A stretch of 64,000 nt of DNA, taken from positions 2,046,001 to 2,110,000 of the forward strand of contig OZ251980.1 in the NCBI GenBank assembly GCA_965246745.1, read 5' to 3'. Of the stretch, positions 33,442-41,078 are shown in pieces. A program made the position numbers and the translations under genes. The DNA is from JANXMY01 sp965246745. GTDB lineage: Bacteria; Armatimonadota; Armatimonadia; Armatimonadales; Capsulimonadaceae. The first letter of the stretch is position 1. Each line of letters opens with the position of its first letter. A model generated the notes under the pieces. The model had not been told where the DNA came from, searched no databases, and saw only the letters and a list, made by a program, of their open reading frames with translations.

Positions 33442-33723
33442 ATGCGAAGCCTCAGCCTGTGCCTGCTGATCGTCAGCGCTTCCAGCGGCCTCGGTTTTCT
33501 GCTCTGCTCGGCGGCTCATCCCGGCGGCTTGACGTTCTACACGTTCGTCCCGTTCCCGAATGAGAGGACCATTTGGCCGAGTCAATCGGAAATGTGGCTG
33601 ACGGCGCTGCGGCAGAACCCGTGGGTGGCCGTGCGCCTGGCTGCTCTGCTGGTGTCCGTCGCCTCCGCCGCGCTCGGCATTGCCGTGTCGGCAGCAGGGC
33701 GGCGCAAAGGTGAGGTACAATAA
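33442..33723 (+). CDS. small membrane protein
   Basis: The 93-residue protein has an N-terminal hydrophobic segment (LSLCLLIVSASSGLGFLLC), a short outer loop, and a second segment (VAVRLAALLVSVASAALGIAV). GGGAGG comes from the repeated 30-bp block. It was probably the direct neighbour of the WecA-like gene before the toxin module arrived. Function unknown. Confidence 0.6.
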   Translation: MRSLSLCLLIVSASSGLGFLLCSAAHPGGLTFYTFVPFPNERTIWPSQSEMWLTALRQNPWVAVRLAALLVSVASAALGIAVSAAGRRKGEVQ

Positions 33724-33880
33724 GTACCTCACCCGGCGCTTCGCGTTGACCCTCTCTTTCCGGAAGGAGAGGGTCAAAGCCATCGCGTAAACTTATGCGC
33801 TTCGGCAAGGGCCTTTAGCATTGTTTCTTACTCTCTCCTTTCGGAAGGAGAGGGTCAACGCGAAGCGGCAGGCGAGGTTC
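33724..33880. repeat. nested palindrome E5
   Basis: Each arm carries CGCTTCGCGTTGACCCTCTC. The inner hairpins are CTCTC-TTTCCGGAA-GGAGAG on the left and CTCTCCTT-TCGG-AAGGAGAG on the right. It separates the small membrane gene from wecB. Bases 33881-33900 hold nothing else clear. Confidence 0.88.
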
Positions 33881-33900
33881 TGTTCCTCTCGATTTTACTT

Positions 33901-35016
33901 ATGCAAAAAGTTTTGTGCGTGTTTGGAACCCGGCCCGATGCGATCAAAATGGCTCCGGTCGTCTTGGAATTGAAGCGGCGCGGGGCCGAGTTCGCTGTCA
34001 AAGTCGCCGTGACGGGGCAGCACCGGGCGATGCTCGACCAAGTGCTGTCGGTGTTTGCGATTGCGCCGGACTACGACCTGGACATTATGACCCAGGGGCA
34101 GACGCTGTCGCAGGTGACGACCCGTGCCTTGTCGGGGCTGGACCCGATTTTGGCGTCGGAAACGCCTGACTGGGTGCTGGCGCAGGGGGACACGACCACG
34201 ACCTTTGCGGCGGCTTTAGGTGCGTTCTATCACAGGGCCAAGTTCGGGCATGTCGAGGCGGGCCTGCGAACGGGCAACAAACACGACCCGTTTCCCGAAG
34301 AAATGAACCGATTGCTGACCACGCGGCTGGCGGCGCTGCACTTCCCGCCGACCCCCGAGTCCGCCGCCAATTTACGCGCCGACGGGGTGGGGGACGACGC
34401 GATTGTGCTGACCGGCAACACCGTGATTGATGCGCTGCTCACCGTCGCCGCGCAGCCGTACACGCCGTCCGGCCCCGCGCTGGCCGAGATACTGGCCGAC
34501 CCGCGCCGGATGATTTTGGTGACGACCCATCGCCGCGAAAACTGGGGCGCACCGATGCGGCGGATCGGCGACGCCGTGCGGCGGATTGTGGACGCGTTCC
34601 CGGACACCGTGGCAGTTGTGCCCTGGCACCTCAACCCGCTGGTCCGCGATGCCCTGACCCCGGCGCTGGCCGGACACCCGCGCGTCCGGCTCATCGAGCC
34701 GCAGGATTATGTGCCGTTTGTGAAATTGGAGCAGAAAGCCGCCTTGATTTTAACCGACTCCGGCGGCGTGCAGGAGGAAGCGCCGAGTTTGGGCAAGCCC
34801 GTCTTGGTGCTGCGCGAAACCACCGAGCGGCCCGAAGGGGTCGCGGCGGGCACGGCCAAGCTGGTCGGCACCGACACGGAGCGCATTGCCGCCGAAGCGT
34901 CCCGCCTGCTGTCCGACCCCGATGCCTACGCCGCGATGGCCCGCGCGGTTTCGCCTTACGGCGACGGGCGGGCGGCGACGCGCATTGCCGACGCGCTGGC
35001 CGGGAGCCGCACATGA
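33901..35016 (+). CDS. wecB: UDP-N-acetylglucosamine 2-epimerase (non-hydrolysing)
   Basis: The 371-residue GT-B-fold enzyme makes UDP-ManNAc from UDP-GlcNAc. FGTRPDAIKMAPVVLEL, VTGQHRAMLDQVL, QGDTTTTFAAALGAFY, HVEAGLRTGNKHDPFPEEMNR, TTHRRENWG, LTDSGGVQEEAPSLGKPVLVLRETTERPEG are all family signatures. It is coupled by ATGA to the permease. With the WecA-like transferase it points to a ManNAc-containing glycan. Confidence 0.95.
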   Translation: MQKVLCVFGTRPDAIKMAPVVLELKRRGAEFAVKVAVTGQHRAMLDQVLSVFAIAPDYDLDIMTQGQTLSQVTTRALSGLDPILASETPDWVLAQGDTTTTFAAALGAFYHRAKFGHVEAGLRTGNKHDPFPEEMNRLLTTRLAALHFPPTPESAANLRADGVGDDAIVLTGNTVIDALLTVAAQPYTPSGPALAEILADPRRMILVTTHRRENWGAPMRRIGDAVRRIVDAFPDTVAVVPWHLNPLVRDALTPALAGHPRVRLIEPQDYVPFVKLEQKAALILTDSGGVQEEAPSLGKPVLVLRETTERPEGVAAGTAKLVGTDTERIAAEASRLLSDPDAYAAMARAVSPYGDGRAATRIADALAGSRT

Positions 35017-36185
35017 CCGAGCGCGTTGTTTCCCCCGCCGAAGCGTGGTTCGGGCAGTTCTGGAAGCTGCTGGTGCGCCTGGCGCTGGTTGCGTTTGCGG
35101 CTTACTTTGTCTGGCGCATCCACACGATCCTGACCGACATCATCGTCGCGTCCATTCTGGCGTTTGCGCTGGTCGGTCCGGTCAACTGGCTATGCCGGCG
35201 GCGGCTTCTCAAAGTCCGCCCGCGTGTGCAGCGGCTCGGGGCGACCTTGTTTGTGTTTCTGGCGTTCGGCTACCTGGTTTTCGCCGGGGCTTCGCTGATG
35301 GTGTCGCCGTTTGCGGCTCAGGTCCACGGCCTGGCGAGCAGCCTGCCGCTGTACCAGCAAAAGATCGCGCAGTATGCCGCCGCGCTCCAAACCGAGTACA
35401 ACAGCCTGCCGCCCAATGTAAAAGCCCTGCTGCACCGGCCTGCGGGGGCGTCGGGCGGGGACGGCGGCGGGTTTTCGCCGCTGCCCTGGGTGCAGAACGC
35501 CCTGCTGGCGACCGCGACCGGCATTGCCCGCATTGTAGACTTTATTTTGATCCCCGTGCTGGCGTTTTACTTTGTGCTGGACGGCCGGGCGCTCCGCAAC
35601 GAGTTTTTGGCGCTGCTGCCGCGCCCGCGCGTGCGGGAAACGCTGGCTTTGCTGCGCGAGTCGTCGGCCATCATGCAGGGATATATTATCGCCCAAGTCT
35701 GGCTGTGCGTCATCGCGGGCGTGGTCGTTTATGCGGGCTTGTCGCTGCTCCATATGCCGTATGCGCTGATTTTAGGGCTGCTGGCGGGCGTCACCCGCGC
35801 GATCCCGATTATCGGCCCGATCCTCGGCGGCATCCCGATTGTCTTGCTGGCGGCCGTCCTGCCCGGCGCTCACGGCGGAGGCTTAGAGCTTGCCGTCAAA
35901 GTTTTGGTCTTTTTCAGCTTGCTGCATTTGGTGGAAAGCAAGCTGCTGATGCCCAAATTCATCGGGCACCGTATCCATCTGCACGCCGCCGTCGTGATCA
36001 TCGTGCTGCTGATCGGGGCCGAGTTTTTCGGTCTGCTCGGCATGTTCCTTGCCGCCCCGGTCGCCGCCGTCGCCCGGATTTTGGTCGCGCATTATGTCCT
36101 CAAGCCGCGCCGCCGGGCGAGCGCCCAGGCGCAGGCGGCCCGGCGCGAGTCTGTCCCGCCGCCGCTGCTGATGAAGACGCAGTAG
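35013..36185 (+). CDS. AI-2E family transporter (PerM/YdiK type)
   Basis: The 390-residue permease has two N-terminal TM helices, a loop domain (PLYQQKIAQYAAALQTEYNSLP...) and five to six C-terminal helices with QGYIIAQVWLCVIAGVVVYAGLSLLHMPYALILGLLAGVTRAIPIIGPILGGIP and GHRIHLHAAVVIIVLLIGAEFFGLLGMFLAAPVAAVARI, typical of the family. Substrates vary. A Gly/Asp-rich insertion (PAGASGGDGGGF) lies near residue 150. Confidence 0.85.
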   Translation: MTERVVSPAEAWFGQFWKLLVRLALVAFAAYFVWRIHTILTDIIVASILAFALVGPVNWLCRRRLLKVRPRVQRLGATLFVFLAFGYLVFAGASLMVSPFAAQVHGLASSLPLYQQKIAQYAAALQTEYNSLPPNVKALLHRPAGASGGDGGGFSPLPWVQNALLATATGIARIVDFILIPVLAFYFVLDGRALRNEFLALLPRPRVRETLALLRESSAIMQGYIIAQVWLCVIAGVVVYAGLSLLHMPYALILGLLAGVTRAIPIIGPILGGIPIVLLAAVLPGAHGGGLELAVKVLVFFSLLHLVESKLLMPKFIGHRIHLHAAVVIIVLLIGAEFFGLLGMFLAAPVAAVARILVAHYVLKPRRRASAQAQAARRESVPPPLLMKTQ

Positions 36186-36202
36186 GAATGCTGATGCTGG
36201 AC

Positions 36203-36384
36203 GCCACGGCATGAATGCCGAGGCTAAGAGATACCAGTGTCGAAGCGACACGGGAATTCAGAGCAATTCGTTTTGCTTCGTGCGTATTCTTGCGTCGCCG
36301 CGACTGCACTGGCAGACCCGGAGGGCTGCACTGGCAGACCCGGAGGGCGCTGGTTTGTCCCAGCCTCGGCATTTATGCCGTGGC
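36203..36384. repeat. nested palindrome E6
   Basis: The outer arms are CGGCA-TGAA-TGCCG and CGGCA-TTTA-TGCCG with the linker GAGGCT. The left inner hairpin is TGTCG-AAG-CGACA. A 22-bp block (CTGCACTGGCAGACC...) is repeated directly at 36303-36346. Very similar to E10. The uppP ribosome site lies just beyond the right arm. Confidence 0.88.
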
Positions 36385-36425
36385 GATTGCCCAATGCTGT
36401 CCCGATTTTACAGGAGACCTCGCTT

Positions 36426-37379
36426 TTGTCGCCGACCGATAATTACACGCCGTATATTTCTTACCTGCAAGCCCTGATTTTAGGCTTGGTGCAGGGCGTC
36501 ACCGAATTCCTGCCCGTGTCCAGCACCGCCCACATGCGGATACTGCCGGCGCTGCTGAACCATTTTGATTCATCGTGGCCCAATGACACCGGGGCGGCGT
36601 TTTCGGCGATTGCCCAGCTTGGGCCGATGGTCGGAATTATCGCGTTTTTTCGCAAAGACCTGGCCCGCTACCTGGCGGGACTCGGACGCTCGCTGAAGCT
36701 CGGCCGGCTGTTCCCGAGCGGCGACGAGGATGCCCGCCTGGCCTGGTACGTCGTATTCGCCACCGTGCCGATTATCGTCGCCGGACTGGCGCTCGAGAAA
36801 AAAATTGACGGCGAATACCGCAACTTGTACTTTATCGCCGCCGCGATGATTGTGCTCGCGCTGCTGCTGCTGGCCGCCGAGCTGGTCGGCAAGCGAACAC
36901 GGCGGCTGGAAAGCCTGACGCTCGGGCAGGCGCTGGCGGTTGGGGCCGCGCAGGCCCTGGCGGTCATTCCGGGAACGTCCCGGTCGGGCGTCACCATCAC
37001 GACCGGGCTGTTTCTGGGCCTGGAGCGCGAGGAAGCCGCCCGGTTCTCGTTTCTTCTCAGCATCCCGGCAATCACCCTGGCCGGGCTGTACAAGCTCGGC
37101 AAAACGCTGTTCCCGAAAGCGCTGGGCGACACGGCATCGGCCCATGCGCCGGCGGTTGTCCCGCATGTCGTCACGCCGCCTTTGAGCGCGGTCGCCGGGC
37201 CGTATATCTTTGCCGCCATTGTCGCCGGCATCTTCGCTTACCTGGTTGTCCGCCTGCTGCTGGGCTACCTCAGCAACGAGAAAAACTCGACCCTGCCGTT
37301 TATCGTTTATCGCATCGCGCTCGGCGTCGCCTTGATCTTTTTGGTCCATCTCGGCATCGCCGTCCCGCAGTCGCATTAG
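36426..37379 (+). CDS. uppP: undecaprenyl-diphosphatase
   Basis: The 317-residue UppP/BacA-type membrane phosphatase recycles undecaprenyl pyrophosphate. ALILGLVQGVTEFLPVSSTAHMRI holds the (E/Q)xxxE motif, and IPGTSRSGVTI the PGxSRSGxT motif. About eight TM helices. TTG 36426 is chosen because AGGAGA lies 8 nt upstream; longer frames read through palindrome E6. It completes the lipid-carrier group with the WecA-like enzyme. Confidence 0.93.
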   Translation: MSPTDNYTPYISYLQALILGLVQGVTEFLPVSSTAHMRILPALLNHFDSSWPNDTGAAFSAIAQLGPMVGIIAFFRKDLARYLAGLGRSLKLGRLFPSGDEDARLAWYVVFATVPIIVAGLALEKKIDGEYRNLYFIAAAMIVLALLLLAAELVGKRTRRLESLTLGQALAVGAAQALAVIPGTSRSGVTITTGLFLGLEREEAARFSFLLSIPAITLAGLYKLGKTLFPKALGDTASAHAPAVVPHVVTPPLSAVAGPYIFAAIVAGIFAYLVVRLLLGYLSNEKNSTLPFIVYRIALGVALIFLVHLGIAVPQSH

Positions 37380-37388
37380 CGATGACAT

Positions 37389-37503
37389 GCCGGGGTTGTG
37401 GAAAACCCCGGCAGGATAGTGTCCTTCGGACAAAGAAATACCGAACGCCGCGCTGTCCTTGTGCGAAGCACATTTCTTTGCCGGGGTTTTCCACAACCCC
37501 GGC
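37389..37503. repeat. nested palindrome E7
   Basis: Each arm contains CCGGGGTT-GTGGA-AAACCCCGG. The left inner stem is GTCC-TTC-GGAC, the right one GTGC-GAA-GCAC: two base pairs changed on both sides. It lies between uppP and the aldo/keto reductase. Confidence 0.88.
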
Positions 37504-37526
37504 GCATCGAAATCGAGGAATAGATT

Positions 37527-38504
37527 ATGACAGCATTGACCACCCAGCCGTTTGGGCCGGACGGCACACCCGTAACGCGCATCGCGCTCGGGTGCATGGG
37601 CCTGGCAGGCACCTGGAACCCGGCGGAAGTCGGGCCGGACAACACGCGCCGGGCTATCGCCGCGTTTGAAGCCGCGATGGACGCCGGGATTACATTTTAC
37701 GACCATGCCGACATTTACGGCGGGACGGCCTGCGAGTCTCTCTTTAAAGATTGCCTGGCCGCCGTGCCCGGCAGCCGCGAGAAAATCTTCATCGCCACTA
37801 AAGTCGGCATCCGCTCGGGCTACTACGACCATTCGGCGGCGTATGTCCGCGAAAGCCTGCGCGGCTCTCTCGCCCGCCTCGGCATAGACTATGTTGATTT
37901 GTATCAGCTTCACCGGCCCGACCCGCTGACCCATCCCGCCGAAACCGCCGCCGTTTTGGACGAAATGGTTGCCGAAGGGCTGATCAAATCTGTCGGCGTG
38001 TCCAATTACTATCCGCACCAGACGCTGGCGCTCCAAAGATACTTGAAAGCGCCGATTGTTTCCAATCAAATCTCCCTTTCGCTGCTCCGATTGGACCCGA
38101 TCTACGAAGGCGCAGCGGGCGGCGCGGCCACCAGCGAAGCCGCCGGCGCAGACAGCGGCGACGGTGTCTTGGACCAGTGCCTCGAGCTTGGCATCACCCC
38201 GCTGGCATACAGCCCGCTCGGCGGCGGCTGGCTGTCGGCGCGGGGCGAGACGCCCGCCGATGCCCCCCCGGCGGTGGTGCGGACCCTGGCGGCCCTGCGC
38301 GAGATGGGGCCGAGCTACGGCGGCGCGACCCCCGGACAGCTTGCCCTGGCCTGGCTGCTGGCCCATCCGGCCAAGATCATTCCGCTGGTCGGCTCGAACA
38401 CCCCGGCGCACATCCAAGAAGCGGTCGAAGCCAACAAAATCACCCTGTCCCGCACCGACTGGTACACGCTGTGGACCGCCGCACGCGGCGTCGCCGTCCC
38501 GTGA
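37527..38504 (+). CDS. aldo/keto reductase
   Basis: The 325-residue NADPH-dependent TIM-barrel enzyme has ITFYDHADIYGG (catalytic Asp and Tyr), KVGIRSGYYDHSAAYVRESLRGSLARLGIDYVDLYQLHRPD with Lys and His, IKSVGVSNYYPHQTLALQ, and PLAYSPLGGGWLS. The close pattern is the YdhF-like AKR subfamily. GAGG precedes the ATG. Substrate unknown. Confidence 0.92.
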   Translation: MTALTTQPFGPDGTPVTRIALGCMGLAGTWNPAEVGPDNTRRAIAAFEAAMDAGITFYDHADIYGGTACESLFKDCLAAVPGSREKIFIATKVGIRSGYYDHSAAYVRESLRGSLARLGIDYVDLYQLHRPDPLTHPAETAAVLDEMVAEGLIKSVGVSNYYPHQTLALQRYLKAPIVSNQISLSLLRLDPIYEGAAGGAATSEAAGADSGDGVLDQCLELGITPLAYSPLGGGWLSARGETPADAPPAVVRTLAALREMGPSYGGATPGQLALAWLLAHPAKIIPLVGSNTPAHIQEAVEANKITLSRTDWYTLWTAARGVAVP

Positions 38505-38573
38505 GAGCGCTGGGAGCAGTGCAGTTGACGCCTTTGCTCGCCCTGCCTGCACCGCAGTTCCGCCGGAAAACTC

Positions 38574-38603
38574 TTGACAGACTGCGGGCGGGGCGGGTAT
38601 AGT
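38574..38603 (+). promoter_or_regulatory. promoter upstream of the HNH gene and tRNA-Gln
   Basis: TTGACA and TATAGT with an 18-nt spacer. It is the only clear promoter seen before the tRNA at 39181, so the tRNA may be transcribed through the HNH gene. Confidence 0.7.
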
Positions 38604-38629
38604 GTTTTTCGTGCTAAGGAAGGCCGCGC

Positions 38630-39178
38630 ATGAGAGATAAAATCCTCGCCCTGCTTGCCGAGGGAAAAACTTATCGCGAGATTGTGGAAGCGGTCGGCTG
38701 CGCCAAGTCCACCGTCGCGTACCATGCGAAAAATGTCAAGCCGCCGCCGGATTACAAAGTCCACGACTGGACTGAAGTACAGCGATTTTACGATGCCGGC
38801 CACAGCGGCCGGCAGTGCATGAAACAATTCGGTATCTGCGCTGCCGTTTGGTACAGTGCAAGCGCCAAAGGGAAACTGGCTCTGCGCGAGGACAAGCCGC
38901 TCCCGCTGGAAGCGCTGACAGCGGAAGGTCGTGCGACTTCGCGTGCCCATCTGCGGTGGCGTTTGCTTAAAGACGGAATTCTTGACCCGATTTGCGCGGG
39001 ATGTGGTATAATGGACTGGCAAGGCAAGCCGCTGTCTCTGCATCTGCACCATATCAACGGTGTGAGAAACGATAATCGCTTGGAGAATTTGCAGCTTTTA
39101 TGTCCAAACTGTCACAGTCAGACTGACAGCTATTCAGGCCGCAACGTTAAGAAAAATCCTGTCAGCAAGTGTCAATAA
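38630..39178 (+). CDS. HNH endonuclease with N-terminal helix-turn-helix
   Basis: The 182-residue protein begins with an HTH (RDKILALLAEGKTYREIVEAVGCAKSTVAYHAKNV). It continues with a linker repeating the HTH theme (EVQRFYDAGHSGRQCMKQFGICAAVWYSASAKG). It ends in an HNH-zinc unit: CAGCGIMDWQGKPLSLHLHHINGVRNDNRLENLQLLCPNCHSQTDSYSG. Such free-standing nucleases are typical of phages and homing elements. AAGGA precedes the ATG. The stop lies only 2 nt before tRNA-Gln. Confidence 0.85.
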   Translation: MRDKILALLAEGKTYREIVEAVGCAKSTVAYHAKNVKPPPDYKVHDWTEVQRFYDAGHSGRQCMKQFGICAAVWYSASAKGKLALREDKPLPLEALTAEGRATSRAHLRWRLLKDGILDPICAGCGIMDWQGKPLSLHLHHINGVRNDNRLENLQLLCPNCHSQTDSYSGRNVKKNPVSKCQ

Positions 39179-39180
39179 TT

Positions 39181-39252
39181 GCCGGATAGTTCAGTTGGCA
39201 CGAACGCCTGTCTCTGAAACAGGAGGTCCCAGGTTCGACCCCTGGTCCGGCA
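39181..39252 (+). tRNA. tRNA-Gln (anticodon CUG)
   Basis: The acceptor stem GCCGGAT pairs with GTCCGGC; the anticodon arm is CCTGT-CTCTGAA-ACAGG, giving anticodon CTG; the T-arm is CCAGG-TTCGACC-CCTGG. The discriminator is A, and CCA is not encoded. The loop CTCTGAA is the usual one for Gln(CUG). Confidence 0.93.
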
Positions 39253-39260
39253 GCTCCCCC

Positions 39261-39297
39261 AAACGCCCCGCGCTTTTTCTTAAGCGCAGGGCGTTTC
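39261..39297 (+). terminator. intrinsic terminator after tRNA-Gln
   Basis: AAACGCCCCGCGC pairs with GCGCAGGGCGTTT around TTTTTCTTAA, followed by CTTTGTTT. Confidence 0.8.
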
Positions 39298-39314
39298 TTT
39301 GTTTGCGTGCCAAG

Positions 39315-39776
39315 CTAAGACTTCGGCAGCAGCCGCCAAATCTGCGCCAGCAGCAGCAGGGCGTGGGCGGTCCAAAATGCCGTGCGGAGCCAGTTGGTGG
39401 CGACCAGGCGGCTGATTGCGCCGGAGTCGAAGCCGCGCGACAGCGCGTCGTGGAGGGGCACCGAGACAAAAAATGTTGCCGCCCAGGTCAGCGCGGCGCA
39501 GGCGAAGCCCGCCCAGAGCAGCCCCGGCGACAGCCATGCCGGGCGCGACAGGGCCAGCAGAGCCGATGCCCCCAGCTCCGCCGCCATCGCCGGCAGGACC
39601 ACCACGGTCATCAGCCGCGTGTGGGCCGCATGGTACTCGGGCCACCCGGCTGCGCCGACGCGGGCGAACAGCGGGTAGTGAACGAGCTGCACGGTCCAAA
39701 TAACGCCGAACATATAAAGCGTCGCGGCGATGTCAAGCAGAAACAGCGGCGCGAACAGCGCTTTTGGGACACTCAC
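39315..39776 (-). CDS. polytopic membrane protein of unknown function
   Basis: The 153-residue protein has four likely TM helices (LFLLDIAATLYMFGVIWTVQLVHYPLF; LMTVVVLPAMAAELGASALLAL; LWAGFACAALTWAATFFVSV; AFWTAHALLLLAQIW). The H-Y-P pattern in TM1 and a conserved SVPLHDAL loop recall the DUF1772 group. GTG start at 39776 shares one base with the stop of the gene before it (TAGTG). Confidence 0.7.
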   Translation of the reverse strand: MSVPKALFAPLFLLDIAATLYMFGVIWTVQLVHYPLFARVGAAGWPEYHAAHTRLMTVVVLPAMAAELGASALLALSRPAWLSPGLLWAGFACAALTWAATFFVSVPLHDALSRGFDSGAISRLVATNWLRTAFWTAHALLLLAQIWRLLPKS

Positions 39777-40171
39777 TACGGCGTCACCGCGTCCACTTGA
39801 AGGCTTTTGGAATGCCGTCCTACCCGAAACGTCACTGTGACATTCTGACCCGAGACCGGCTTCCAGCGGCTTTCGGGGGGCAGGGCGTAGTAGGCGCGGT
39901 ACGAGCCGAACGCCAGGTCAACGCCGTTAAACAAGCTGCCGCCGCCGGTCGAGACCGGCGAGATTTGCAGCATCGTCACTTTCCCCGGCAGGGTTTGCGC
40001 CGCCGCGCCGGCGAAGTCCGCCTGCGCCTGCCGGTGCAGCCAGCGGGGCAGGAGCGACAGCAGGCCGACCAGAAACAACCCGCAGCCGAGCAGCGCCGCC
40101 ACGGCTTTGGCATCCAGTTGAAGCAGCCGCCGCCAGTCCATCGGCTCCAAACTCGGTGTTTCACTCTGCAT
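39776..40171 (-). CDS. membrane-anchored protein of unknown function
   Basis: The 131-residue protein has one TM helix at about 24-45 (AVAALLGCGLFLVGLLSLL). A basic stretch follows, then an extracytoplasmic domain of about 80 residues (VTMLQISPVSTGGGSLFNGVDLAFGSYRAYYALPPESRWKPV...). No family recognised. It is co-transcribed with the polytopic protein downstream. Confidence 0.6.
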   Translation of the reverse strand: MQSETPSLEPMDWRRLLQLDAKAVAALLGCGLFLVGLLSLLPRWLHRQAQADFAGAAAQTLPGKVTMLQISPVSTGGGSLFNGVDLAFGSYRAYYALPPESRWKPVSGQNVTVTFRVGRHSKSLQVDAVTP

Positions 40172-40194
40172 AACTTAGACTTTCCGCAAGCAAA

Positions 40195-40222
40195 AGCGGC
40201 CCGGAAGGTTCCGGGCCGCTTG
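40195..40222 (-). terminator. intrinsic terminator after tRNA-Ser
   Basis: AAGCGGCCCGG pairs with CCGGGCCGCTT across a 6-nt loop; on the minus strand it is followed by TTTGCTT. It separates the tRNA from the two membrane genes. Confidence 0.8.
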
Positions 40223-40227
40223 GAAGA

Positions 40228-40312
40228 CGGGAAGGACAGGATTCGAACCTGCGGGGCTTTGACACCCACACATTTAGCAAACGTGCGCTTTCGGCCACTC
40301 AGCCACCTTCCC
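40228..40312 (-). tRNA. tRNA-Ser (anticodon GCU)
   Basis: On the minus strand, acceptor GGGAAGG pairs with CCTTCCC, discriminator G, no encoded CCA. The anticodon loop TTGCTAA gives GCT for AGC/AGU serine codons. A long variable arm (about 14 nt) confirms class II. GGTTCGAATCC is the T-arm. Confidence 0.95.
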
Positions 40313-40332
40313 AGGGGCTATCCGCTGTTTCT

Positions 40333-40361
40333 ATTTTAGCACACGCCGCCAAATAATGCAA
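40333..40361 (-). promoter_or_regulatory. promoter of tRNA-Ser
   Basis: On the minus strand TTGCAT and TAAAAT are separated by 17 nt, about 21 nt before the mature tRNA. Confidence 0.65.
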
Positions 40362-40388
40362 GGGATTTTTTGTACACGGCCAAAGATA

Positions 40389-40503
40389 CGAGGAAGTGAA
40401 CTTCACTCGCTGTTAAGGCTGTCCTTCGGACAGAAAAAACCGAACGCAGGCTGTTCTTTCGTCCGAAGGACGACCTTAACAGCGAGCGAAGTTCACTTCC
40501 TCG
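40389..40503. repeat. nested palindrome E8
   Basis: The outer arms are GAAG-TGAA-CTTC with CACTCGCTG (left) and the inverse on the right with one change. The inner stems are TGTCC-TTC-GGACA and CGTCC-GAA-GGACG. It lies between tRNA-Ser and the SRPBCC gene. Closely related to E1. Confidence 0.9.
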
Positions 40504-40521
40504 GTTCCTCCCAATCCCAAA

Positions 40522-40977
40522 TTACGTCGCCGCGCTCGGCTCGACTTTGCCGCCTCGGCCTTCGGCATAGTTCTTGATGGACTGAAGCGAGGCCATCAGC
40601 CCCTCGGTGATGGTCTTGTCCCGGTCGCCCGTCTGCTCTTCCAGGCGCTCCGACTGCTCGGGCTTCGGCTGAAAGGTCAAATGCACCGTCACTTCGCACT
40701 CATCGCCGGCCCCGTCAATTTCCAGCCAGCCCAGGTAGCGGTTTTCGCCGTCGGACCCCCATTCCATCCGGTGATTGGGCCGGTCCAGGCGAAAATAGCC
40801 GTCGGAGTCGTAAGCATGGCCGCCCGCCTCGCCCTGCACCCGAACCCGCCCGCCCGGCTCGGCTTCGGCGGCATGAGTGGTCGGCAGGTACTTCGGCAGG
40901 TTTTGGATGTCCGACACAAATTCAAACACGGCGTCAGGCGACGCGTCAATCGTCAGCGTGTGCTCATAATCAGGCAT
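40522..40977 (-). CDS. SRPBCC (polyketide cyclase/START-like) protein
   Basis: The 151-residue protein starts YEHTLTIDASPDAVFEFVSDIQNLPKYLPTTHAAE, the usual first strand and helices of the SRPBCC fold, and ends with a long helix (EGLMASLQSIKNYAEG). It may bind a lipid or small hydrophobic ligand. It is divergent from the M29 peptidase; -10 boxes TATACT occur on both strands at 41009-41014 (minus) and 41040-41045 (plus). Confidence 0.85.
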   Translation of the reverse strand: MPDYEHTLTIDASPDAVFEFVSDIQNLPKYLPTTHAAEAEPGGRVRVQGEAGGHAYDSDGYFRLDRPNHRMEWGSDGENRYLGWLEIDGAGDECEVTVHLTFQPKPEQSERLEEQTGDRDKTITEGLMASLQSIKNYAEGRGGKVEPSAAT

Positions 40978-41078
40978 AGGGTGTTCTTTCTAATGCGGTT
41001 CTGCCGCAGTATACCCATATCCCGGCGGCCTCTGCGGGGTATACTGTCCCAAATTAACTTTCCAAGGACACTGATTTC

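Noticed and set aside
36570..38552. Long open frame (660 codons) on the minus strand
   Set aside because: Crosses uppP, palindrome E7 and the aldo/keto reductase, all convincing genes or repeats on the other strand; no recognisable domain.
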